Source: Sesamum alatum
Taxonomy: Eukaryota; Streptophyta; Magnoliopsida; Lamiales; Pedaliaceae
Assembly (NCBI GenBank): GCA_034509735.1
Contig: JACGWO010000003.1
Coordinates: 5,022,001 to 5,086,000, forward strand
Direction of reading: 5' to 3'
DNA: 64,000 bases
Under the pieces are notes generated by a model. It saw nothing but the letters and a program-made list of their open reading frames with translations. It was not told where the DNA came from and made no database searches. Numbering within the stretch: position 1 is the first letter of the stretch; the number at the start of each line of letters is the position of its first letter. Positions 13,501 to 26,146 of the stretch are shown one piece after another. The position numbers were made by a program, and so were the translations under genes.

Positions 13501-16500
13501 CTAAGTGAACGCCATCATTAGTAAGCAGTTTCTAAAAGTGGTATGTTGAAGGCAATGAAGTTCAACCCTCTTTGACCATCCTATTAATTTTAGATTCCTT
13601 CGCCCAATTGATAAAAACTTCTCGCATAAACAAGCATGGTCATTACTTTGTCAATATGTGTGGTATCTGTTTACTCTTCTAAATTCAGTTTCTTCAGATC
13701 TATTCTAAGAGTGCCAACCAAATTAGCTATCTAATTCTTAAGAGCTATTAGCAAAGTTCAAAGGCCAATTATTGAAGAGGTACCTTATCCCAGGAATGCC
13801 CAAGGAATTCATTCACAGAAGCAGCATCTTGAGCATACATTAGCGGAGAAATCCAAAATCCCCAGATCCACCAAGGAGGGATCCTATCTGTCAAAGTCAT
13901 AAGATAAGGTCGAATCTACTTGATTTCTAGGGGAATTTAGACAAAATATCTGACCAAGAAGCTAACCAAGGGATTATTTACCTCTTGAAATGATGTATCC
14001 TCCAAGAGCCATGACTATCAACATAGCAAAGGATCCAAAAGTATTTGCCACAATCATGTTGCGGCCCAATGAACCAATCAGACGAAAAAGACCTAAAGAC
14101 ATTTGATGAAGAAAGAAGAAAAGCACGAACTGCCGAAGAAATCTGCAATATTTTGTATTAATGTAGATCCTTTATTCATCAAAACATCATTATGCGTAGG
14201 AATCTTAAAGATCAGGTTCACCTGGTAATGTTTGGATCAAATCCAACAACATAGTATGTTACTGCTACCCAGAAACCAGATTCTATCAACGAAGTTGGAA
14301 TGCTCAAGAACCATGAAGGTATGGTATATGCCCAACTGGGGTAGAAGTGCAAGTCCCTGTGCTTGTAAAGAATTGGAAGCTTGGCAACCAGCATGGAAAC
14401 CTCTGTGAAGCCATTGAAAAGAATAATCACCATTGAGAAGTACAATGCTCCCAAATAAAGGCCTCCATCATCAATTGTATCATGATGCAGTGTAGCCCGG
14501 CAGAAAACACTCATCGTAATCAGAGCAACCAAAAGGAGCTGGAAAGAACCATATTCAATGCATGTGTCAGTGTTGACTCGTTCATGATATTTTGGCATGA
14601 ACTAAAAGAAAGATTGGGGTGGACTATTTATATTAACAATATTATCAATCTCTATAGTTGCATACAGGTTTATAGAACCTAGAATTGCTAGGACGCAAAA
14701 GAATTAAATGAGAAGCCTTATGAGGTAAAAAACTCATGTAAAGAGATTGCTCCATTCCCTCACTAGCTCCCTTTCTCCCTCTACAGTCTCTCCCAACTTC
14801 CCTTCTGACGCCAAACAGAGGCAAGGGCTCTGTGAGGGGGAAAGGCCACTGTTGACGTGAACCGCCAACTCCAGCCTCCTAGGTTGATGGGACCGCCAAC
14901 CCTGGCCTCTGGAAACGTGGCCTCTCCTAAGACCCCTGCTTCCAGCTTGGTTTTGCAGTTCCTCCACTTTAACACCCTTGCGTCTATTTGTTGTCCTCCA
15001 TGCCGCTGGGAGAGACTCCAGAGTCTCGTCCATCCAGGAGCCATCTCATTCACAACATAGTTGACAGAAGTTAAAGAAATATTGATAAATCTAATCAAAT
15101 GCTCAACAACCTTGTTTGTCACTGAATGAGTTCAAACTCCTATGGGTTAGTTTGCTATAGATTTGATGATATATTACCTGTATAAATTTAAAAACATAGA
15201 TAAACAGATTCCGCTTCATAAGCAGTAATTGCCAGTCAAAGTTGGCTTTAAGAAGTTCAATCTTCTTGACCCCATATTGAGAAGATGATAAAGCAGCTGG
15301 ATGATTATAACACTTATCAAAGGGGCCATCTAGTTCCTCAGCTAAATTCTTCCCTATGCTGTATGAGCTAAACGCTTCAGCAAATCTCACAACTGGTATG
15401 TATCGGTAAGGCCGATCAGGTGAAGCCCAGTATTGCTCTTGGTCCTTCTTCGATACAACCTACAGAAAAACAAAATTCAGTAAATAGTTCCAGAGAGCAA
15501 CAACAGTCTGCTATGTAATACATACTTCTTGAAGGAAGTCTGCCACATTTTTTCGATCGGGACAACTAAAACCCATATGCGCAAAGAACTCGAGGACAGC
15601 TGCACGAGGTCCCTGGTATACAATCTTGCCTTCAGACAAGAGAATAAGATCATCAAATAACTCATAAGTCTCAGGTGCTGGTTGAAGCAGAGAAATCACG
15701 GTGGTCCCTTCAAGTGCACAGGTCGAATGCCTAAGATACTTGATGATTTGGTATGTAGTCGCACTATCAAGACCAGTTGATATTTCATCCATGAATAGCA
15801 CTCTTGACGGACCCACTAATAATTCACCTGTCAAATGGATAAGCTAAGTGAGCTTGTAACTCTATAGTCTACATCTTTCGACCCAAACTCATAGTTTTAG
15901 CGCATACCTGTTGTCAGACGCTTTTTCTGACCACCAGAGATACCTTTAATCATTTCATCTCCAACTAGAGTATCAGCACAGAGGTCCAGTCCTAAGATCT
16001 TTAATAAGCTATTTGTTAATGGAATGAGAATCAATAACTCGACATCAATTGGATGACATGCGTATAAGCTGAACAGTTATTCATTCTCATGACAAAAGCA
16101 GTTTCCAATGCGCAAACTCTTAGTTTAAATGCAAATAATTAACACACTACAGTTAGTGCCACAACTTTTTGCTCCGTTTCATCTTTATATATCTACTGGT
16201 TTATAACTCTATTATACGCTTCTATTATCTAATCCTAATAGCATATACTTCTTCCCTTCATTCTCTAGACAAAAGCAGTTTCCAATGCGCAAACTCTCAG
16301 TTAAATGCAAATAATTAACAAACTACAGTTAGTGCGAAAACTTTTTGCACCTTTTCATCTTTATATATCTACTAGTTTATAACTCTATTATATGATTCTA
16401 TTATCTAATCCTATTAGCATATAATTCTTCCTTTTGGACTGAAACAATGAAACATATACTTACCATTCAACAACTAGTTAACTTTAGCCACTACTGAATA

Positions 16501-19500
16501 AAACAAATAAAAAAAGATGCAAATAGAAGAACTGTCTACTACTAACAAAATAAACTAAATACTCACACTTTCAGCAGGACTTTAACATAAGACGCTTCAG
16601 TATGGCCACTTGAGCAATGCCTCGTTACCATTACATACACAATTGAAACGTAAAAAAATTACATTCTTTTGCTCATTACTATTATAATTATATCTGCATT
16701 AAGTTGATCTTAGTGTGTAATAGTGTGAGTGTACTATCTTTGCTGTAGATATGTGCTTCAAATAGCACCACAGTGAGGATGTTTGGCAATCAATTCGGAG
16801 ACCATTCTGAAATAAACCTTGTATCCTATTTATATCCTAGTGGTCTCAGACCAGTGTGATTCCTTCAATTTCATAACTGTATCCTTTCGTTATTGACTTG
16901 CAACTTCTCTGTAGGCACAGAATCTCATCTGTAAGTTATATATGTAGTTCATGTGCAGCGCTAAGGTAATATATTGTTAAAAATAAATACTATATTCAAA
17001 TGGAATGAAACAAAAGTATACATCAAATATGATATGGTCAAAAAGAAATAAAAGCATCATGCAAATAAAAATGTGACGTTGTTGGTTAGGTAGAATTAGA
17101 CAATCAACTATTATTTTACTAAGTTTTCAAGTGGGACAGAGTATTAAGTACCTACCACCTCCAAGTAATAAGTGTTATAGTTCGAAACCATTTTGTTCTG
17201 ATCTACGTAACGATAATGTACCTGGAAAGAGCCAACTCTGACAAATGTTTATACTTTCAGTTAAAACAATATATATATATATATATATCATACTCATTTA
17301 CCTTCAATGCACATGGCTTCTAGTGACAATAAATGCTAGTGTTATGTTAACAAGTGTCTGTATATTCATATACTTTCTCATCCCACATTATGGACTCCTG
17401 TTCTCCAGTTTGGGCTATTTAAGAAAGTATAAATCATATGAAATTCAGAATATATTATAATTATTTTGATCGATATTTTATTTAGTACATTTGTGCATCA
17501 AGTTAGTCGATCTCAATTCATTTGAGGACTATGTTGACAACATTGGTCGACTTTCTTGATAGACCAACATCAATAGCAAAAACTTTCTCAGCGATCAAAT
17601 AACAGCGAAAAAGAATTCTGCTGACAATCAAGCAAAGATTTCAAGATAAGCTAACTTCAATAAAAGTTCAAAATTTCCTATTATCAGTGTCAAATGCACC
17701 CAAGATACACCCCCTGTGGACAGGTTCTTGAAAAATACTAGGCTTGGCAGGTTAACTTACTAACAAGTGATCACTTAATCGATTCATTAATATCACATAG
17801 CATTAGATTGCACCTAAACATTCTCAAGATAAACTTCAAAGCTCCCAATAATGACTTCTTCAGTTGCATGCCTTTCATTTTCTATATGTATGGAGACTTA
17901 AGAATTTGAGTGCATACCCCGTGTTTATAATTCTCCAACAGCAATTATGTGATGAATGTTCCAACTAGACACACTCACCTGGATGAAATTTTAAGTAGTC
18001 TTAATGTACCTAGTGTGGTTGAATATCCTTGCTATTACATTGAAGATTTTGAGGAATATTTAGTGTATAATGTATGAGATAACAGTGGACATTATCAACC
18101 TCCAACAAAAGCTCCTTAGAACCTGCTGCTTTTGGAGTTACCATACATGAAACCAGATAGCTTCGTTACATTTATTTCCTAGATGCTAGCACTAGACACA
18201 TTGACCTCAATGAAACTTCAAGTAATCTCAAAGGGCTGATTTTCTTTGAAAATTCTTCTAGTGGATGAATATTGCAGTAGGAGATTAGCACCTAGCAATG
18301 AAAATCGAAAAGCCTAATGCTTGTGAATTACCACAGACTGTACGCAACTTCAACACAAAGTAGCAAGGTAGAGAATTTTAAAACTTTCTTTAAACTATAC
18401 AACTAATTGCGTAAATAAGAATTTGTTGGACGAGCAAGCAACAATGTTGCAGAAAATGTACCAACTGCAGTTAACACGTTAATATCCAGAAAATACCTTC
18501 AAAATGTACTCCACCAAAATGCCTGTCTCCTTCCCCTCCAAAGACAACGCCTGTAGAATGAAATGAATTTACCTAAAGTGTTTTTTGAGTATGAGATTAA
18601 TTTAAGTAAATTATAAGGAAAATATATACTTTGCAGAAATGAGAAAACAAAACTTTTCTTTTTGAACTCTTCTACTTGACAGAATCAAGATTTGAAAAGA
18701 AAGGGAAACATACTTTCAAGGAGATGATAGGAATATTCATATATATACAGATGTGAACAAGAAGCTGATAATGTCGTGATAATGCAAGTTTTCATGAATT
18801 GTATTCAAGTCCATCATCCTGAGAGGATGTCTAGGATCATTTCATGTTTAATCAACCTGGTAATAGGGTGATCAATAGGATTGACGGAAGAGTTATGGCT
18901 AAAATGAGAAAGCGACCAGTTTACCTTTTCAAGGAGGAGGTAGGAGAAATACTATACTATATATATAGTCCCTTATAAAACTCTAAAGCTTGATGGTTGT
19001 CTCATAGTTCTACAGAAAGTTGTCCAACAGCATTTATACTCTAGTTTAAATTTTTAAACCTACATGCTAGTTTTCTTCTGATAAAGATCAGTTTCCTTAG
19101 AGAAAAATGGAACGACATATTAACCTTCAGGAATGGATTCAATTTATTATGATAAAAGTCTGCTGGTTTATGACCTAGGTGGTTTATGATCTTAAAAATT
19201 GTCTTAAGTGGAAGGACTTTGGCAAAATTGCGGCGACGCCTCAAAACAGATATAAGTAAGGCTACAGCCTACTATAGGGTAATCCCCATTCTTGAGGAGT
19301 ATGGTGATGACAATGGTTTTACAGCAGGCAGATACAGAAAACTGAGTTTAGTTTTACATGTAATTGAGAGATTCTTAGAAGTAATCAATATGGTTATTGC
19401 TTCCTCGAAATTGACACCAGAAATGAATATTCTCGTTCATTTTATCTGTCCTATGTGTAGCAGCCTTTTTGCTCCACTGATGGATTCTGATAGAAAGGGT

Positions 19501-22500
19501 GAAGGAGTTATTAATAAATGCTGTCCAAGTTTATCATCTTTTTGGCAGATGATACATCTGAGATGAAGAAGTATGAGGAAATACCATAAAGCTCATCGAG
19601 AGGAAATGAATTATAAGTCAACAGGTGTTATCTGTAGTCAAGAAGTGAAAACGAACAGTTCCGAAGACCTCAGTTCACCTAATTATCAACCAAGGCAGAC
19701 ACATCATCATTACATTATGTAGTGATGTGGTGGATGCTCCCTGTTAAAATCAGTTTTTTTCTTAATTAGCAATTACCTTCAACATGATGTTAAAAGAAAG
19801 CAGTGGTTGTGACAGGACTGGAGAAGTTACGGCAATTGAGTATCAGACTTGTACTGAAGTAAACAAAACAAATAACAAACAAGAAGTTCTGTCTTTCAAC
19901 GTCTTGAGGACTTCAAAAAAGTGGGATTGGGCTAAGAGGACACTTCCGGAGCTATGGTCATGGTGCATTGCACCAGGTTTTAGTTAAGGTGTGCATTGTC
20001 ATGCAACGTCATAATTTTGATCATCTAAAAGAGCTTTAGCTCTTCGTTCTGCACTAAACTTTCCCATGGACCAACAAGTAGTGCAGAAAACCAATCAACT
20101 GATGCTGGTGAAGACTTTCCAAGCATGCATAATGCACAGCTGGTGAAGACTTTCCAAGCATGCATAATGCACAGGGGCATGCTGATTGAGCTTAATATAC
20201 ACCTGAGAAGTGCTCTTACAACATTGTGTGCAGGGGCACCAGACAAGGAAAAGCTTATAGATTGTTATGGTTTAGTAATTTATATTTGATATGTTTATTT
20301 TGGTCAGGACTGGTTGCTTTTTATCAGATTCTATTTGCTTGGATCTGTACTAAATAGAAAAGCTAAGCAAATGAAGCATCTCACATCCACATAAATGCAC
20401 GTACCTTCATGAATATATCAAGATCCTCATCAGGCTTTATTCCAGAAACCTTCTCTCTTCTTAAAAGTTCCAGAAGCATATCTGTGGCAAGTTTAAAAGT
20501 CAGCATCCAGCTGACCTATAGCATGCTTGGAGAACTTTATCAACCTTACCATATTTATAACCAACACCTTGACAACGTGCTGAGAAGTCCAGCGTTTCTC
20601 TTACTGTCATCTCTGCTATGTGCCAATCTTGTTGACTGATATAAGCAGATGTCCTTTGGGGAACAAACTGATTAACAGCATGCCCATTGTAAGTTACTTT
20701 ACCTGACATCTTAAAGAGTCAAAGTTTCAGTCTGTTAAAAGTTTTTAAAAAGCATTAATCAGATCTCTATGATTGCATAATAGAGCAGGTCTGTGTCTAA
20801 TAAGCTGTTGTACCTGAAGATCAGATCTGAGGCGTCCAGCAAGGGCTACCAGCAGTGTCGTCTTCCCAGAGCTTGGAGGACCTAATAATAAAGTTAATCT
20901 GAAGAAAAAGCATGAGAAATATGAGAAACAAATTCCACACCAAGAATAGACTAATGCCCAACACGAAAACAGTACATGCCTTCCTGGTCGAATTATCCCA
21001 CTAATATCATCTAAAATTGTCAGCTTTCTTCTCTTACCAGAGTGTATTTTTAGCTGCCTGAATAAAGCCTTGAATTGAAAATTTGAAAACAGAAGTTAGA
21101 TACTAAAAGCAAAATGTTTAGTAAGTAATAATTCAAGATAGCTGATGCTGTACCTCGGTCATGTTGATGATAAAATTTGAAATCGTAGGCAAAGCTCTAC
21201 TACCAACATGAACAAATGATTCAACTGTTAAATGTTGAAATCTAACTTCAACCTTTGGCAAGTCCATATCAACTCTGCAATAATAAATCATGGAAGTAAA
21301 CATCCATAAACGAAAAATGGCAATTTTGGGGGACGGAAAAAACGTCTAAATTTTTCAAAGCTAAGGTCATCACATAGTAATGATAACATAATTAGCAGTG
21401 TCACTCCATAGGAAATCTTATTACTGTGGATAACCTAAAACCTTTCACTAGAAAGAATGCCTGTCACAATGCTGGTCCCAAATAGTAATGAAACCATAAA
21501 CAACTAGAAATTAAAAATTATCTGATGAAAATTATTTCAAACTTCCGTTAATTAAGTGAATGTGAAATGATCATTTTGGCTAAAGGAGGATATGTCTTTG
21601 ATCATTAATGTTCAGTAGAAACTAATGTCTAATTTTCCCTCAAAGTGTCCAACCAATTCGTTTTATCCTGTACAGTCTTCTCTTCATTTCCCTCACTCCT
21701 ACTGGATCCTCTCACAAAAGTTTGGAAGCACCCTTGTCACACATTCAGATCCTACAAAACCACGATCTCCAAGACGATTCACATTTACTACATAATGCCA
21801 CTTATACTGTACTCGAACAGAGTATTTTCCCAGGAAACAAGGCCTAGCCCATTGTAGTCATTCCAACATATTGAAATTTGTGTTATGGATAGAATCTAAA
21901 CGTACTGGGTAAATTCCAATCTAGAAATATATCCAAACCATATTTAATCAAACAACAATCATGTCAAATAATTTAGGCCATTAGTAGACAATGCTGAGCA
22001 TGTTGTATGATAGTAGAAGCTGTCCTGTATATTTTCCACATTTAGTTTGTGCAGCATTTTGGGCATAAAGATTCCACTAACCTGTAAAAGGTGGGCCTAA
22101 ACCTTAGGGATGAGGTTTATATTCTAATAAATTTTGCTTTACCCTTGTTCTCAACTATTAGCAGGGGCAGTTATAATTGTTTCAGTGGTCAAATAACTTA
22201 CCGAGTTACTGGAAAGTCATACTATTACTCAAGTATAGTAGCTATATAATTTCATTCCCACCATAAAAGTATCACCGTTTAAAGAATAATGGATCACCTT
22301 CATATAATTATTGACATCATTAAATCTAAGCCATATGGTACAGATTTGATACCTATACTTAGTTGATCTGTTTACCATAAATGACTCAAATTTGACAACA
22401 ATCAGCTTATAATCCAAAAAGAATAAAAAACTTGCTTACTTCAATAGGAACAAACAAAAGCAAAAGATAATGAAATTGCTTTATCTAAGTATACAGACCA

Positions 22501-25414
22501 ATTCTTCTTACCATATTGACCCCTTTCTTGTCTTACGTTCTCTGGATAGGGGTCGATTAGAAAGAGATCTAACAAAATCAAGTATCATACTGGATGTGAT
22601 TAGATTACAACCACAATTTACCTCCACCACCCTCATAATTGTAACATGGCACACAATAAGTGTTTCTCTCATATATTTTAATCACTCAAACTGCAACTAT
22701 TCAATGAGAATGAATATGATGCATCATCCAAACAACTGCAAACTATACACCCTAAATGCGGTTAAGAAGTTACTTGATAATTAGGTTCACAACACTGATT
22801 AGACTTAGAATAGATCAAACAGTACAACCATTTTCATAAATTTTCCAGTGAATGTGAACAATTCATTACTACCATATTAACACTACAGATAGGCCCCGTG
22901 CTTGTGTTTGTATTTCCTGGAAAGTCATTGGGTGATGGTGATGATGTGCTCCTAAGTTATTTCTTCATGAATAGACTTTTCTTGGGATAATTCCTTCAAA
23001 CCCCAAATTGTTGTTTTGAGCTTCTTCTTGAACTCCTCCCGGTCTCTATGTTGGTTGTTCCGTTTCCCATCTGAGGGTAACTTCATTATAACCCCATGGT
23101 CATGCCAGAGAAAAATTGTTGTAGCCATGCCACCACAGGGTTGACATGTAAGTGGAGTATAGTTGTGGCTTCCAAAATCAATGTCCAACTCTTTTGTGAT
23201 GTTAAGGCCCCACAAAGTACCACTCAATTTGCATAAGAAGTTCTCCACCTCCTTAGCATCTCTTTCCAGCAAGTTCCTTGGGTGCCTATTACAACAAGCA
23301 TACTCTTAACAACACCTTCACTAGCAATACCTTATTGCAGATGCTCTAATCTCGGCAAATCTCCTTGATATCCACCCTAGACCACCAAGCAAGTTAAGTT
23401 CCATAGGCTCAATAGTTCTTTAATCTTTGTTTTAAAAAGACTTCCACTTTCCTCAGACTTCAGTGTCGGAGTCAGAGTCAAAACAAGCACGCGCATTTTC
23501 CTTGGATCTGTCTTTCCCGTGCACCTAATCACTGATGTTTATATTGTGCACAACAGTCTCAAGGTACAGCAAAATTAGCTATAGCTTGCTCCAAAACAGT
23601 CTCACCTGCCTCATGGCACACAGTTGCCCTTTTCTTCTCTTGATTTGCCTTTCTCTTGTTAACTTTTTATTTCCTTTATGGTCACACAACCCATCTTAAA
23701 AATGCAGTCCAAGAATACTTTATTGGGCTTTGTTTCAAATCCATATGTGGCAGCAGTTAGCCGCTTAAAAGTCACATCCACTAGCTTTCCTAAGTTTCCT
23801 CACAAGCATGTGCTTTGGGAGCTAATGGCCAAAATTAAAGATGTTGGAATACGAGAAGTAATGATTTTACCCAAAATTAGTTGCAAGTGAGGCTAAGAGA
23901 ATTTCAGGTGACCAATCTAATATTATGGTTGTGGAAGTCTGTTCTACTCATCCTAGAGCTAGTATATATTGTTCCAGCCACATGTTGTCTAAAATTATTC
24001 ACATATCACCACGAACAAGGTCAGGGAGGATCCTTTTCTTCGCATCATCAGATTGATATCAGATCATTAGTGCTATATGGAATCTACTGCTTGAGTTTCA
24101 ATTTGTTAAATTAGTGGTTGAGGTGATTAAAGTTGCAAATGCAGGCAATCTGCTGTTTGTACTTCATCTACCTGTTGCACTCGTGGCAACAATGATTTCT
24201 CTTTAAAGTTGTATTGAACAATTTAAATAAACAATTCTTGTTGGGCCAATCACCCAATCCTAATCAGCTCGCCTGATCAATATTAAAAGATTTTACATGC
24301 CACATGAACCCCATTTTAAGTGCTTATTCTGTGTCTCACTTCAGTCAAATGACTGACAAACCACACTGTGAAACTACACAGCTACATTCTACATCGTTTA
24401 TCGTGGCATCATTATAACATTTAGCATCTTTTTAGTTTCTTATCTAAGGAACTATAGCAAAATCAAATTGTTTAAATCTTTTTCGTCAACATTTTATGCT
24501 CCTTTGGTACCATATGTAGATTTTGACATCCGACAACGGAGGTCATAATTGTCTCCCATGCATGTCATATTGAAAGTCACATGATCCCAATAAGTCTCAT
24601 CACCCATTAAACAGTGGGCCAAGGTCCATGGATGCAAGGTTTTCTATGACTCCATGATATTTTAAAATCCAGGAATATTATTATTAATTGGTAGGAGAAG
24701 CAAAAACTGCAATGCCCCTTTTGGCTCCACGAAACTGTCGCTAAGAATTTGAATAAAAAATGACATATGGATGAAACCAATCTTTTGAGGACATATATGT
24801 ATTCTTCCTTTAAATTGAGCTCTGATAGAAGATTATACTCGAAGCTACACAGAAACAGTATCAGATCCCAATATTATTAGATTGACTTGTTCTGTTTAGT
24901 CTACGCAATATTATTAGATTGACTTGTTCTGTTTAGACTAATAGATTATTACTGCAACATGAAAAACTTTTATTATACTAATAATAACTATTAATTATGA
25001 TACTAAGTGACATAAAGCAACATTTCTCAATCCTATTCCTAGCCCTTTGTTCCCAAATAAAGAAACGCATTCACACTCTCAAACCACAATTACTCGTCGC
25101 ATGGTCAAGACTCAGGAAAATAAAATGAGAACTGCTAACCTGTCGAAGCGGCGTCGTACGCGAGTGAAAAAATTCTCCCAATCACCATCAACAGAGTTAA
25201 TTAACCGATCCAAGACGATTTTCTGCTCTTCTGCTTGAAGAGTGTGTACGTCGATCTCCTTGGTGTCACCCACAATGTTACGGAAAATTCCGCGCCTAAT
25301 GCGGCGGTACGTGGGGAGCCGCTCCAGTGCCGCCCACCGCAGCGCCTCCTCGTCGTCCACATCCTCCCTAAATGACTCCGACCGCGCCGAGAAGTTCTCC
25401 GCCGAGTTCCACAT
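7591..25414 (-). CDS. ABCG32: Full-size ABCG (PDR-type) transporter, ABCG32/PEC1-like, 24 exons
   Basis: Plasma-membrane ATP-driven exporter; the closest family member I recognise, ABCG32, is needed for cuticle formation, probably by exporting cutin precursors. Exons in transcript order: 25140-25414, 21154-21274, 20980-21068, 20814-20898, 20550-20709, 20405-20481, 18497-18550, 15908-15998, 15526-15827, 15178-15459, 14222-14538, 13982-14142, 13784-13887, 12365-12524, 12144-12266, 11913-12004, 11497-11829, 11136-11426, 10540-10623, 10316-10449, 9988-10215, 8936-9107, 8591-8845, 7591-7863. Phases join without a stop to give 1,420 residues, the length usual for this subgroup. Order is NBD1-TMD1-NBD2-TMD2: Walker [10 protein letters not shown] near residue 168, signature ISGGQKKRL near 307, Walker B VLFMDE near 327; second Walker [10 protein letters not shown] near 863, signature LSTEQRKRL near 971, Walker [14 protein letters not shown] near 990; C-terminus [12 protein letters not shown]. 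The ATG at 25414 (MWNSAEN) fits the family; an in-frame ATG at 25444 would add ten residues. Intron 3 uses a GC donor. Nothing in the coding sequence suggests decay. Confidence 0.93.
7935..8430. mobile_element. MITE with ~150-bp inverted repeats in the last intron of the ABCG gene
   Basis: The left arm (AAATTACACTTTCTCCC, then TTACACCTTCCTCCAAAAAT) recurs in inverted form at the right (AAATTATACTTTCCCCC, then TTATACCCCCTCCAAAAATT). The arms are imperfect and enclose a short AT-rich centre, about 490 bp in all, with no coding capacity. The exact ends and target duplication are not clear. It lies wholly inside intron 23 (7864-8590) and leaves both splice sites alone. Confidence 0.7.
9108..9987 (-). 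other. Intron 21 of the ABCG gene
   Basis: 880 bases with no feature recognised; the short open frames on both strands show no similarity I know. Confidence 0.7.
10624..11135 (-). other. Intron 18 of the ABCG gene
   Basis: 512 bases, AT-rich, nothing recognised. It separates the NBD2 Walker B/D-loop exon from the exon encoding [17 protein letters not shown]. Confidence 0.7.
12525..13783 (-). other. Intron 13 of the ABCG gene
   Basis: 1.26 kb between the end of the first transmembrane domain and the linker. The segment 13290-13720 is less AT-rich than its surroundings and seems to contain weakly repeated phrases (such as AAGAACTTTTTGCAAGCATG and AAAACTTCTCGCATAAACAA), perhaps a decayed repeat. 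No family recognised. Confidence 0.6.
14539..15177 (-). other. Intron 10 of the ABCG gene, with a GC-richer insert
   Basis: About 14735-15065 is clearly GC-richer than the rest of the intron and is open in several frames. No splice-supported exon fits it: exon 10 ends FKFIQ and exon 11 begins LLLVAL, continuous in the family. It may be an inserted, captured or retrocopied sequence. I recognise no domain. Confidence 0.5.
16092..16435. repeat. Tandem duplication of a ~177-bp unit in intron 7
   Basis: Copy 1 starts ACAAAAGCAGTTTCCAATGC at 16092 and copy 2 starts with the same bases at 16269. They stay in register to about 16430 with scattered substitutions and small indels, so the duplication is not recent. 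Confidence 0.85.
17269..17288. repeat. (AT)n microsatellite
   Basis: About ten AT dinucleotides in intron 7. Confidence 0.9.
18551..20404 (-). other. Intron 6 of the ABCG gene (1.85 kb)
   Basis: Contains an exact 35-bp tandem duplication (20105-20174). A 126-codon plus-strand open frame at 19186-19566 has no similarity I recognise and is antisense to the gene, so I do not call it. Confidence 0.65.
20105..20174. repeat. Exact 35-bp tandem duplication
   Basis: The unit beginning CTGGTGAAGACTTTCCAAGC is repeated head to tail at 20105-20139 and 20140-20174 with no visible difference, suggesting a recent slippage event. Confidence 0.92.
20978..20979 (-). other. Non-canonical GC splice donor of intron 3
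   Basis: Exon 3 ends IIRPG plus AG, and the intron opens GCATGT. The next exon opens ATTAACTTTA so that AG|A completes the arginine before [14 protein letters not shown]. No nearby GT keeps the frame. AG|GC is the accepted minor donor class. Confidence 0.8.
22950..23290 (-). pseudogene. Decayed gypsy-type gag fragment inside intron 1
   Basis: The minus-strand frame reads [16 protein letters not shown], then LNITKELD and, later, [13 protein letters not shown]. This order (RDAKEVDNFLW..., then W-rich MYL..A..WW, then W.EFK.EL) is characteristic of plant Ty3/gypsy gag proteins. The central WWRRR region is disrupted and no pol domain follows, so it is a remnant. It lies in the same orientation as the host transcript. 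Confidence 0.5.
24869..24936. repeat. Tandem duplication, ~37-bp period
   Basis: CAATATTATTAGATTGACTT and the following 11 bases occur at 24869-24899 and again at 24906-24936 with a 6-bp spacer. Confidence 0.9.
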
Positions 25415-26138
25415 CAAATTTTTACCAGGAACGAACGAAACCAAGGGAAAAAGGTAATGGGTGTGAAGATATATCGCGGTGCTGAAGGTTTAGCAGCAAA
25501 ATAAGGCGGTGTGGATGAGTAAAGATGACTTTGGGGCTGGCATTGTTAGTTGGACTTCATTAATGCTATGGGTAAGCATATGATTCAACTTTGCATTAAT
25601 GGCTCTGTCTTTCAACCCCAATTGCATGTGTTGGTTGAATTTCTGTCTCATTCCGCTCTCTCTTTTTCTCTTCCATTCTTCTTATTTTCTCCTTTACTTC
25701 CGTTCATAATTGCCATCAGTTTTTCCCCACTCTCTACACATGCATGTCAAATTATACTTCCGTTCACAACTCAACCCTGGCTCTACATGGATGTACAACC
25801 CTCGCGAGCGCAAATACGACAATGAACTTGGCATCTACCACTTACTTTGAATTCGTATGTAAGAGCGTGAGGGGGTGTGAGCTCTACAGAGAAACATTAA
25901 TGCTCTTTGGGTTACAAGACAGAAATGGCGGGCATTTATGGAAAAGAGACTGTTGCGTTTATCCCCACGCGCTACGACAATGCTTGTGCACCACGCTTTA
26001 TTTTACAAATCCCACACGTCATTTTCTTGCTGCCACGTCGAATCAGAAAATAGCTAGGTTGCGTGGATGCAGACGCGTAAATATGGATGTGGTATACTAC
26101 AAACTAGTGGGTGTGGCGCGGCGCATGTAAAATTGAAA
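25415..26138 (-). promoter_or_regulatory. 5' flank and promoter region of the ABCG gene
   Basis: Sequence between the start codon and the hAT element. It contains a GATATATC stretch about 60-70 bases before the ATG on the minus strand, pyrimidine-rich tracts, and CACGTC motifs near 26015-26040. No transcription start can be fixed. Short open frames here are not supported as genes. Confidence 0.4.
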
Positions 26139-26146
26139 GTTCTAAT

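Larger units (their letters stand above)
15999..18496 (-). other. Intron 7 of the ABCG gene (2.5 kb)
   Basis: Long AT-rich intron downstream of the 54-bp exon 7. It holds a tandem duplication (16092-16435) and an (AT)n run (17269-17288). No gene seen. Confidence 0.7.
21275..25139 (-). other. Intron 1 of the ABCG gene (3.9 kb)
   Basis: Longest intron, directly after the first coding exon. It contains a decayed gypsy gag on the minus strand (22950-23290) and a short tandem duplication (24869-24936). The rest is unassigned. Confidence 0.7.

Noticed and set aside
19186..19566. 126-codon plus-strand frame inside intron 6
   Set aside because: Antisense to the host gene, no similarity I recognise, no sign of a promoter or splice context.
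25744..26130. 128-codon frame upstream of the transporter
   Set aside because: Lies in the 5' flank, overlaps another frame, and the translation shows no motif or conserved composition.
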